Assembly: GCA_964520865.1 (NCBI GenBank)
Contig: CAZFOY010000070.1
Coordinates: 1-13,101, forward strand
Source: CAVQCT01 sp964520865
GTDB taxonomy: Bacteria; Zixibacteria; MSB-5A5; GN15; FEB-12
Reading direction: 5' to 3'
Length of the DNA: 13,101 nt
A program made the position numbers and the translations under genes. Of this stretch, positions 7,370 through 13,101 are shown piece after piece (position 1 is the stretch's first letter; each line of letters begins with the position of its first letter). The notes beneath the pieces are model-generated. The model was given only the letters and a program-made list of their open reading frames with translations. It was not told the origin of the DNA and searched no databases.

Positions 7370-7429
7370 ATGCTTCTACCTCTCTGCCGTACTTCTTCCT
7401 ACCAAACCTCTCTAATCGGCAATACCGCA

Positions 7430-7449
7430 GGCCGATCTTCCCATCGGCC
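7430..7449 (-). other. Hairpin in the chemoreceptor mRNA leader
   Basis: GGCCGAT and ATCGGCC make a perfect 7-bp stem with a 6-base loop. It would lie near the 5' end of the transcript started from the sigma-28-type promoter, roughly 60 bases before the ribosome binding site. It may stabilise the mRNA. There is no U-run, so it is not a terminator. Confidence 0.35.
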
Positions 7450-7463
7450 GGGATATTTGAAAG

Positions 7464-7490
7464 TTATCGGCAGAGTCCGGCCGGGCTGTA
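7464..7490 (-). promoter_or_regulatory. Sigma-28 (FliA)-type promoter of the chemoreceptor gene
   Basis: On the minus strand TACA (7487-7490), 15 bases, then GCCGATAA (7464-7471). The -10 octamer matches the flagellar sigma-28 consensus GCCGATAA exactly. The -35 matches three of four bases of TAAA at the right spacing. The start of transcription would be near 7457, about 88 bases before the ATG. Late flagellar and chemotaxis genes are classically read from such promoters. Confidence 0.68.
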
Positions 7491-7582
7491 TTCCCCCTCG
7501 GATAGGCAGTGGATTTAGGTGCAAGGAGTCGAAAAAGTGGTCAGAAATGGAGCAATCTGAAGACGATCTGAATGGAAAAGCT

Positions 7583-7620
7583 GCCGGCGGAGATGCTTCA
7601 GCTCAATAGTCTCCTCCGGC
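7583..7620 (-). terminator. Terminator of rarA
   Basis: On the minus strand GCCGGAGGAGA and TCTCCGCCGGC pair over 11 positions with one mismatch and a 16-base loop, followed by AGCTTTTCC. It begins 17 bases after the rarA stop, separating rarA from the chemoreceptor gene on the same strand. Confidence 0.6.
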
Positions 7621-7637
7621 TGACCGGAACTGAGTTC

Positions 7638-8987
7638 TCATTGGTCGGAATCGGACATCAGTTTCTTTCGAAGGGCGCGGTACCAATCCAGATATTCCTT
7701 CATTTTCGTTTCCCTTCCGACTCCTTTGGGCTGATAATACTCAGTCCCCTTGAGGTCGTCGGGAAAGTACTGCTGGTCGGTTACTGCATCCTCGAAATCA
7801 TGGGCGTACTTGTATTCCTTGCCATAGCCAATCGCCTTCATCAGCTTGGTAACTGCGTTGCGAATATCGAGCGGCACGGGCAGGGACCCTTTTTCGTGGG
7901 CGTCATGCTGAGCCTTTTGAAATGCAGTGTAGATTGAGTTTGATTTGGGCGCGCAGGCCATGTATACGACTGCCTCCGCAATCGCCAGCTCTCCTTCGGG
8001 AGATCCTAAGAAGTGATAGGTATCTCTGGCATTCAAAGTCAGCGTCAGGGCATACGGATCGGCCAGACCGATATCTTCGGTGGCGAAACGGACCATCCTC
8101 CGGATGATATACATCGGGTCTTCTCCCCCATCGAGCATTCGTGCCAGCCAGTACAGCGATGCATCCGGGTCGCCCCCGCGAATTGTTTTGTGCAGGGCCG
8201 AGATCAGGTTGAAATGTTCTTCACCCGCCTTATCGTAGATCGCGATATTCTTCTGATGAACCTGCTTCAGCGCATCCACCGTGATTTCTGAATTTTCACC
8301 GAGATAGAGCGCCGTATTCTCCAGCAAGACGAGTCCGCGACGAGCGTCGCCGTCGGCCGCCGAGGCAATAAAACTGAGGGCATCATCATCGACCTTCAAA
8401 TGTAAATTCGCCAACCCTGCTGTCTCGTCGTCCAACGCGCGACGGATGATTCTCGCGATCGCTTCTTCCGAAAGACGTTCGAGCACATAGACGCGCATTC
8501 GCGAGAGCAACGCAGAGTTGATCTCGAAAGACGGGTTCTCGGTTGTGGCCCCGATCAGAACGATGTCCCCTTTTTCGACATAGGGAAGAAAAGCATCCTG
8601 CTGGGCTTTGTTGAACCTGTGGATTTCGTCGATGAAGACATAGGTCCGTCTTCCGGTCATTCGAAAGTAATTGCCGGCCTTGGAAATGACCTCCTTGACC
8701 TCCCTGATCGAGGCCGTCACGGCCGAAAAGGGAATGAACTGGCCATTCGTGGCCCGGGCTATCAACCAGGCCAACGTGGTCTTGCCTGAACCGGGCGGCC
8801 CCCAGAAGACTAACGAAGTAACTTTGTCATTCTCGATAGCTTTGCGCAACGGCGAGCCTGGTCCGACAATCTTTTCCTGACCATAGAATTGATCGAAATC
8901 GACCGGCCGCATCCGATCGGCCAGCGGCTGAATGCCCGAAGACCCTCGGCCGGTGAACTCAGGCTTATCCTTTTCGAATAAATCCAT
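7638..8987 (-). CDS. rarA: Replication-associated recombination protein A (RarA/MgsA), AAA+ ATPase
   Basis: RarA (MgsA; WRNIP1/Mgs1 in eukaryotes) is a clamp-loader-like AAA+ ATPase that acts at stalled replication forks. The 449-residue length is normal. The N-terminus has PLADRMRPVDFDQFYGQEKI. Walker A is GPPGSGKTT (63-71), Walker B is VFIDEIHRFN (about 117-126), sensor 1 is GATTENPSFEIN (146-157), and SALLSR (158-163) carries the arginine finger. The C-terminal tetramerisation part has ALHKTIRGGDPDASLYWLARML, GEDPMYIIRRMVRFA and EDIGLADP, all typical. The extreme C-terminus contains GTEYYQPKGVG, also typical. The start at 8987 has no Shine-Dalgarno site; the promoter position suggests a leaderless mRNA. 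It is divergent from the symporter gene. Confidence 0.96.
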   Translation of the reverse strand: MDLFEKDKPEFTGRGSSGIQPLADRMRPVDFDQFYGQEKIVGPGSPLRKAIENDKVTSLVFWGPPGSGKTTLAWLIARATNGQFIPFSAVTASIREVKEVISKAGNYFRMTGRRTYVFIDEIHRFNKAQQDAFLPYVEKGDIVLIGATTENPSFEINSALLSRMRVYVLERLSEEAIARIIRRALDDETAGLANLHLKVDDDALSFIASAADGDARRGLVLLENTALYLGENSEITVDALKQVHQKNIAIYDKAGEEHFNLISALHKTIRGGDPDASLYWLARMLDGGEDPMYIIRRMVRFATEDIGLADPYALTLTLNARDTYHFLGSPEGELAIAEAVVYMACAPKSNSIYTAFQKAQHDAHEKGSLPVPLDIRNAVTKLMKAIGYGKEYKYAHDFEDAVTDQQYFPDDLKGTEYYQPKGVGRETKMKEYLDWYRALRKKLMSDSDQ

Positions 8988-8992
8988 GACCG

Positions 8993-9021
8993 AATATAAG
9001 TAAGTTGTCAGTCCGATTCAA
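8993..9021 (-). promoter_or_regulatory. rarA promoter, positioned for a leaderless transcript
   Basis: On the minus strand TTGAAT (9016-9021, four of six), 17 bases, then TATATT (8993-8998, five of six). Only five bases (CGGTC) separate the -10 from the rarA ATG, so transcription would begin at or within a base or two of the A of ATG. No ribosome binding site is present, which agrees with this. Confidence 0.6.
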
Positions 9022-9048
9022 TCACTTGTCCGAAACCAGATAAGTGAT
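9021..9048. repeat. Inverted repeat next to the rarA -35 element
   Basis: ATCACTT (9021-9027) and AAGTGAT (9042-9048) are perfect 7-base inverted repeats, 14 bases apart. The left arm abuts the rarA -35 hexamer. It could be a regulator site, with half sites about two helical turns apart centre to centre (21 bases). Chance is also possible. Confidence 0.3.
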
Positions 9049-9224
9049 CGGCACCGGAGCGGCCAAACCAAGAAAAAAGACAACTCGCTGTACAGCAAGC
9101 ACTTTCGCCAAAAACAGGGAAAAAGCGTTGCGGCGGCTCTTGTTTCTGCCTATCATTATTGCTTGTAAAGGATTTCGGGTGCGCCGTATCGGGGTAATCG
9201 GAACTGGCTTTCCCCCGCTTACCG

Positions 9225-9252
9225 TTGACATCACCCCATCTAATTGTATCAA
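9225..9252 (+). promoter_or_regulatory. Candidate promoter of the symporter gene
   Basis: TTGACA (9225-9230, perfect), 16 bases, TATCAA (9247-9252, four of six). Transcription would start near 9259, giving a leader of about 120 bases. Confidence 0.5.
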
Positions 9253-9378
9253 AGCTCTCCGGCTTAACCGCGCCCCACTGTAGAAATCCACCTCGCGTTT
9301 AGCGAACTGTTTAACCAAGGTCCGGATGCATTGAGCAGCTGGAGAGAAGGAAGCCCGGACTGAAACCAGTAGGTTGTA

Positions 9379-11592
9379 ATGAGTAGCAAGTCTTCCAGTG
9401 TCATTTTAATCACCGTCGTCCTCGGCGCTATCGTAGGCGGCATCCTGGGATATTATCTTCCCCACGTGATGCTTTCGCTGTCGTTTATCGGACAGCTCTG
9501 GGTCAATGCGCTGAATATTCTGGTGATTCCGCTCGTCGCGGCATCGATTATCGTTGCTGTCGCCGCGATAGGTCACATGAAAAAAGTGTCGCGCGCGATC
9601 AGGAACATGATCGCTTATTTCGCTTCCACGAGCGCGATCGCTGTCGTCATCGGCCTCATGGCCGTCCTAATTATCCGTCCCGGTGTCGTCACCTCCTCGA
9701 ACGGAGCGTTCATTCCCGAGAACATAACTGAAATCGGCAAACTGACCACCTCGGGTGTGATCGGATCAATCCTTCCCGACAACTTCTTCCTGGCCACGGC
9801 CCAGGGGCAGCTGCTCGGACTGATTATCGTCTCACTGCTTTTTGGAATTGTCCTCGCGAGCATAGACGACAAGAAATCAAAGCCGGTAATGTCGTTCGTT
9901 GTTGGATTCAACGATGTCATCGCCAAACTCGTGAACTATGCCGTGTATGTCGCGCCGGTGGGGGTCTTTTTCCTCGTCGGGCAGGCGACCGCACGAGACG
10001 GCGGCTCACTATCGAATGTAGTGGGAACCTTGGGTGCCTTTTCATTCACCCTGGCGATTGCGTTTCTTGTGCACGGTCTGGTCATCCTCCCCCTTGCAGC
10101 CAGATTCTACGGCCGACGCCAGCCGTACAAATATCTCGGCAATCTCCTTCCGGCCATCACCACCGCGTTCGCCAGCGGTTCATCGGCAGCCGCCCTGCCG
10201 GTTACATTCGAAAACGTTGTCGATGATTGTGACGTCGACCGACGTGCAGGATCGCTTACTCTTCCGACCGGCGCGATGATAAACACGAACGGAACCGCCC
10301 TTTTCCTTGCGGCGGCCACTGTGTTTATTGCGCAGGTTTTCGGCATTCCGATCTCCCCTTTGCAGATCGTCCTGATCGGACTCGTGTCCCTTTTGGTGTC
10401 GTTCGTCGTTTCCCTGATTCCCGGTGCCTCGATCCTGATGGTGGCAATAGTTATTAACGCCGCGGGATTCTCAGCCAACGCATTTGCCGGACTCGGCTTA
10501 CTCCTTGTCGTCGATTGGTTCTGGCAGCGCTGGCGCGCCTCCCTGAACGTCTGGGGAGATGCTGTCGGAGCAGCCGTCATCTCAGAGACTTTCGAATTCA
10601 AAACGGCGCGATCGACCCCTCCGAACCCGCCGATGAGACGAGGATTCGGGAGAACGTCGTCGGGCCGCACCGAGCGCTCAGACGAACGCAGTTCCGACCG
10701 CAAGCGGGAAAGACCACAGACACGTCCGTCGACACGCCGTACCCGGTCGAAGCCGGCATCGGCAGCTTCCGCTTCGTCTTCGACGTCGACGGAAGAACGG
10801 AACACCCGGCGCGAACGTCCACCGCGAGAGCGTCAACCCCGTCAGCGACGTACCCGGTCGGACTCACGCACCCGTTCCGACAGCAAGAGTCGGCAGGAAA
10901 CTCCACGCAAAGAAGAACCGCCCCGTCAGCACGAGGAAAAACCGTTCAAATACACTCTTCCTCCCGTTCCATTCCATGTTCTCCAAGGAGAACTGGCCGG
11001 AAAGAAGTCGCAACCTAAACCGGAGCCCGAAGAAAAGCCGCCTGTCGACCGATCTTCCACAACCGCACCCCGACCGGACGCGCTTTCGCAGGAATCGCTG
11101 GAAAACGAACGCGCAAACATAGCCGCCCAATTGGCATCGATGCGCGAAAAGGAACCGCAGCCGCCGCGGGAGCCCACGCATACGGAGGACGAAAGTGCGT
11201 CTCAGGAACGGCCGAAGAAGCCGACCGATAATCCCGAGCCGCGTGAACCTCAACCTCAGGACGTGACCCACAGATCTCACCACAGCGAGGAACCGAAGTC
11301 GGACGATTCTCGCAAACGAGAGCGGCCGACTCACAAGCGGACACCCGAACCTGAAAGCAGCAGCTCCGATTCAGCTCACGAAGAGGAGAAACCTTCGCAC
11401 GACGACCATGAGTCTGAAAGGGAAGTCGTTTACGGTCGGGGCCGATCACGACGCGGTCAGCAGTTCAAGAAAGAGCGGCAATCCTCACCGGAGTCTGATT
11501 CGGAAACGTCTTCTTCCGAACCGGAAGAAAACAAAGATCCTGAATACTCGACCGAAGGTGCTTCGTTCGGCCGAGGTAAGCGAAAAAAATAG
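9379..11592 (+). CDS. Dicarboxylate/amino acid:cation symporter (DAACS) with long disordered C-terminal tail
   Basis: Residues 1 to about 408 are a complete GltP/DctA-fold cation-coupled secondary transporter; the remaining 330 or so residues are a hydrophilic tail. Core landmarks: hairpin 1 ASGSSAAALPVT (265-276), the TM7 motif INTNGTALF (301-309), hairpin 2 IPGASILM (347-354) and TM8 DWFWQRWRASLNVWGDAVGA (379-398). Compared with GltPh, the TM7 NMDGT sodium motif is NTNGT (Asp to Asn304). The TM8 Asp that holds the substrate amino group is Gln383, and the Thr after the conserved Arg386 is Ala387, as in DctA. This argues against aspartate and perhaps for a dicarboxylate, but the substrate is unproven. 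The tail (about 409-737) is rich in Arg, Ser, Glu, Pro and Lys, has RTRSDSRTRSDSKS-like runs, and ends SFGRGKRKK. By the fold it faces the cytoplasm. Usual family length is 400-450, so this is a fusion or extension. It is monocistronic, with a strong terminator 17 bases after the stop. Confidence 0.9.
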   Translation: MSSKSSSVILITVVLGAIVGGILGYYLPHVMLSLSFIGQLWVNALNILVIPLVAASIIVAVAAIGHMKKVSRAIRNMIAYFASTSAIAVVIGLMAVLIIRPGVVTSSNGAFIPENITEIGKLTTSGVIGSILPDNFFLATAQGQLLGLIIVSLLFGIVLASIDDKKSKPVMSFVVGFNDVIAKLVNYAVYVAPVGVFFLVGQATARDGGSLSNVVGTLGAFSFTLAIAFLVHGLVILPLAARFYGRRQPYKYLGNLLPAITTAFASGSSAAALPVTFENVVDDCDVDRRAGSLTLPTGAMINTNGTALFLAAATVFIAQVFGIPISPLQIVLIGLVSLLVSFVVSLIPGASILMVAIVINAAGFSANAFAGLGLLLVVDWFWQRWRASLNVWGDAVGAAVISETFEFKTARSTPPNPPMRRGFGRTSSGRTERSDERSSDRKRERPQTRPSTRRTRSKPASAASASSSTSTEERNTRRERPPRERQPRQRRTRSDSRTRSDSKSRQETPRKEEPPRQHEEKPFKYTLPPVPFHVLQGELAGKKSQPKPEPEEKPPVDRSSTTAPRPDALSQESLENERANIAAQLASMREKEPQPPREPTHTEDESASQERPKKPTDNPEPREPQPQDVTHRSHHSEEPKSDDSRKRERPTHKRTPEPESSSSDSAHEEEKPSHDDHESEREVVYGRGRSRRGQQFKKERQSSPESDSETSSSEPEENKDPEYSTEGASFGRGKRKK

Positions 11593-11609
11593 CCGATCAT
11601 GACGGTTGC

Positions 11610-11640
11610 AAGCCGGGGTGATTCCACTCCGGCTTTCTTT
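11610..11640 (+). terminator. Strong intrinsic terminator of the symporter gene
   Basis: AAGCCGGGGTG (11610-11620) pairs with CACTCCGGCTT (11625-11635) over 11 bp with one G-U pair and a 4-base loop (ATTC). The U-rich tail TTTCTTT follows. Confidence 0.85.
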
Positions 11641-11718
11641 ATGTTCGACTTTGGATTACGACCGGAATCGGACCGGCCTCCACGCTGTGCAGAGGGAACT
11701 TTTCCACCGAATTTTCGA

Positions 11719-11734
11719 TATACTTGGTAGTATA
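11719..11734. promoter_or_regulatory. Palindrome upstream of the htpX promoter, candidate operator
   Basis: TATACT and AGTATA are perfect inverted repeats around TGGT. The site lies 7 bases upstream of the htpX -35 element, a place where a regulator could touch RNA polymerase. It is not a CIRCE element. The A/T-rich content makes chance occurrence possible. Confidence 0.35.
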
Positions 11735-11741
11735 AAAGTAG

Positions 11742-11770
11742 TTGACCATAAAGGCATTTCTCGCTAAGAT
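11742..11770 (+). promoter_or_regulatory. htpX promoter
   Basis: TTGACC (11742-11747, five of six), 17 bases, TAAGAT (11765-11770, four of six). Transcription would start near 11777, directly before AGGAAG (11779-11784), which is 8 bases from the ATG. The leader is thus very short but still carries a ribosome binding site. Confidence 0.6.
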
Positions 11771-11792
11771 ATTTCTGTAGGAAGATATTGAT

Positions 11793-12662
11793 ATGAACGG
11801 ACTTAAAGTTACATTCCTCATGCTGGTGCTGATGGCGCTGTTCATGTATGTCGGCTACCTGGTCGGCGGACAGGGCGGCATGATTCTCGCCTTTGTTCTG
11901 GCTTCGGCCATGAACTTCTTCTCCTACTGGTTTTCCGACAAGATGGTGCTCAAAATGTACCGGGCCAAAGAGGTGAGCCCGAACGACCACTCCCGCCTCT
12001 ATCGCATCGTAACCAATGTTGCGACAAAGGCAATGATTCCGATGCCGAAAGTATACATTGTCCCGAGCAAGGGTCCGAACGCCTTTGCGACCGGGCGCGA
12101 CGCCGAGCACGCCGCAGTAGCGGCAACCGAAGGGATACTGGAGATTCTCAATGACGATGAACTCGAAGGGGTCATCGGTCATGAGATCGCTCACATACAG
12201 AATAAGGATATGCTGGTTGGGACGATTGCGGCGACATTCGCGGGCGCGGTCGGCATACTGGCCTCGATTGCCCGCTGGGGTGCCATCTTCGGTGGCTATT
12301 CACGGGCCAATGACCGTAACGGCGGATTGGCCGGACTGATTGCCGCAGCGATCGTCGCTCCGCTGGCCGCCATGATCATTCAGATGGCCATTTCGCGTCA
12401 GCGCGAGTATGGCGCCGACGAACGAGGCGCGAGGATTACCGGCAAGTACCTGCCGCTCGCCTCCGCCCTGGAGAAACTCCACCGGTCACCGGTGCGATTG
12501 AATCTGGACAAACATCCGGCCACAGCCCACCTGATGATCGCGAATCCACTTTCCGGGCGCGGCCTGACATCCCTATTTTCCACGCACCCACCTGTCGAAA
12601 AGAGAATTGCCCGGCTCCACGAGCTGGCACATAGTTCCGTTTACCAGGGTCTCGCGGGGTAA
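11793..12662 (+). CDS. htpX: Membrane zinc metalloprotease HtpX (M48B)
   Basis: HtpX is an inner-membrane endoprotease with a cytoplasmic active site that helps to remove damaged membrane proteins. The 289-residue length is normal. Two membrane helices occupy about residues 4-24 and 28-46. The zinc motif HEIAH is at 130-134 (VIGHEIAHIQNKDM). The third ligand is Glu205 in SRQREYGADE. Two further hydrophobic stretches lie between them (about 142-165 and 178-200). PSKGPNAFATGRD (91-103) is a family motif. Start and ribosome binding site agree well. It has its own promoter after the symporter terminator and may be co-transcribed with the next gene 68 bases on. Confidence 0.96.
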   Translation: MNGLKVTFLMLVLMALFMYVGYLVGGQGGMILAFVLASAMNFFSYWFSDKMVLKMYRAKEVSPNDHSRLYRIVTNVATKAMIPMPKVYIVPSKGPNAFATGRDAEHAAVAATEGILEILNDDELEGVIGHEIAHIQNKDMLVGTIAATFAGAVGILASIARWGAIFGGYSRANDRNGGLAGLIAAAIVAPLAAMIIQMAISRQREYGADERGARITGKYLPLASALEKLHRSPVRLNLDKHPATAHLMIANPLSGRGLTSLFSTHPPVEKRIARLHELAHSSVYQGLAG

Positions 12663-12730
12663 CCAATTGACGCCAGACGATATTTCCGACTTACCGACAA
12701 TTTCATCAATTAACCGAGCGAGCGCCTGAA

Positions 12731-13101
12731 ATGGACACCAGGTCATTTCTTGAGTTTCTCGCGATTCTGGTTCTTATTCTGGGCAGCGGTTTCTTTGCCC
12801 TTTCAGAGTTTTCCATTATCGCGAGCCGCGACAGCAAACTCCGACAGAAGGCCAAGGAGAAAAAGCGAGGCGCCGCTACCGCCGTTAAGCTGCATCAGAA
12901 TCCGGATCGATTCCTTGCCTCGGTTCAGATTGGTATAACCCTGTTCGCAACCCTCACCGGGGTTCTCGGCGGCGCAACCCTGGTCCTTCATCTCGAAGAT
13001 CTGCTGGGAGCATCGACTATTCCCTGGATCGCAGGATATGCCAAGCCAATCTCGGTGACCGTGATTTCCATAATTATCACTGTCACTTCCGTGATTTTCG
13101 G
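12731..13101 (+). CDS. CNNM/HlyC-CorC family membrane protein (DUF21), 5' part only
   Basis: The gene runs off the right edge; 123 codons are visible. It starts MDTRSFLEFLAILVLILG with a first membrane helix (about 7-24), then GFFALSEFSIIASRDSKLRQ, NPDRFLASVQIGITLFATL and GGATL, all hallmarks of the DUF21 (CNNM) transmembrane domain. A further membrane helix begins at about residue 105. Whole family members add CBS domains and a CorC_HlyC domain and are linked to magnesium or other cation export; older annotations call them hemolysins. The ATG at 12731 fits the family N-terminus but no good Shine-Dalgarno site precedes it. It lies 68 bases after htpX on the same strand, with no terminator seen between them. 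Confidence 0.9.
   Translation, partial: MDTRSFLEFLAILVLILGSGFFALSEFSIIASRDSKLRQKAKEKKRGAATAVKLHQNPDRFLASVQIGITLFATLTGVLGGATLVLHLEDLLGASTIPWIAGYAKPISVTVISIIITVTSVIF

Larger units (their letters stand above)
8988..9378. promoter_or_regulatory. Divergent intergenic region between rarA and the symporter
   Basis: A 391-base region with no credible gene; frames on both strands (9044-9283 plus, 9022-9318 minus) have no recognisable motif and overlap each other. It holds a rarA promoter, an inverted repeat beside it, a symporter promoter, a 10-bp palindrome GCTGTACAGC (9087-9096), and a possible long-loop hairpin in the symporter leader (GTCCGG near 9322 with CCGGAC at 9355). The symporter start is preceded only by a weak AGG. 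Confidence 0.55.

Noticed and set aside
9087..9096. Palindrome GCTGTACAGC, considered as a LexA-type SOS box near rarA
   Set aside because: E. coli LexA boxes have CTGT and ACAG separated by 8 bases; here they are contiguous. It is about 90 bases from the rarA start and short enough to be chance.
9022..9318. 98-codon minus-strand and 79-codon plus-strand frames in the rarA-symporter gap
   Set aside because: They overlap each other, have no family motifs, and cover the predicted promoters on both sides.
10730..10875. Repeated CGTACCCGGTCG in the symporter tail, considered as a DNA repeat array
   Set aside because: Only two exact copies about 110 bases apart, explained by repeated Arg-Thr-Arg-Ser codons in a low-complexity protein.
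10107..11449. Long open frames on the minus strand opposite the symporter and its tail
   Set aside because: They arise from the Arg/Pro/Ser-rich codons of the tail read backwards. The plus-strand frame is continuous with a known transporter and ends before a terminator.
11457..12194. 245-codon minus-strand frame across the symporter-htpX junction
   Set aside because: It runs opposite the symporter end, a strong terminator, the htpX promoter and the htpX N-terminus, and has no domain of its own.

Overview
The window looks like part of a draft, probably metagenome-derived, bacterial chromosome. A run of exactly 100 N (1676-1775) marks a scaffold gap. Base composition is moderately GC-rich. Several genes have good Shine-Dalgarno sites (GGAGG a few bases before ATG). 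A chemoreceptor gene behind a sigma-28-type promoter implies a flagellated, chemotactic bacterium. The gene mix (LemA with DUF2207, a DUF5335/DUF2934-like small protein, RarA, HtpX, a CNNM/HlyC family protein) does not fix the phylum. A Gram-negative candidate lineage of the FCB type, such as Zixibacteria, would fit, but that is only a guess.

Left part, all on the minus strand: the 5' end of a DUF523 gene (TudS/YbbK-like, possible Fe-S desulfidase) runs off the left edge. It has no ATG start and a perfect 17-bp palindrome upstream. After it comes about 500 bases without a convincing gene, holding a GC-rich foldable block and two back-to-back bidirectional terminators. Next is a two-gene operon, lemA followed by a DUF2207 membrane protein with a glycine-rich tail; the N gap interrupts the DUF2207 gene. 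Then comes a small gene with a DUF5335-like body and a DUF2934-like C-terminus.

Centre: a zinc-dependent alcohol dehydrogenase (plus strand) converges on an 814-residue methyl-accepting chemotaxis protein (minus). Upstream of the receptor lies rarA (minus), an AAA+ ATPase of stalled-fork processing. It has a terminator behind it, and its promoter is placed so that the mRNA would be leaderless.

Right part, all on the plus strand: a sodium:dicarboxylate/amino-acid symporter (DAACS/GltP fold) carries a roughly 330-residue disordered, Arg/Ser/Glu/Pro-rich cytoplasmic tail and changes in its substrate and sodium motifs. It is closed by a strong terminator. HtpX, a membrane metalloprotease, follows with its own promoter and a possible operator. 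The window ends inside a CNNM/HlyC-family (DUF21) membrane protein.

The genes do not form one pathway. Most are housekeeping or envelope functions. The symporter with its long tail is the most unusual coding feature. I saw no CRISPR array, tRNA, rRNA, insertion sequence or recognisable defence system.
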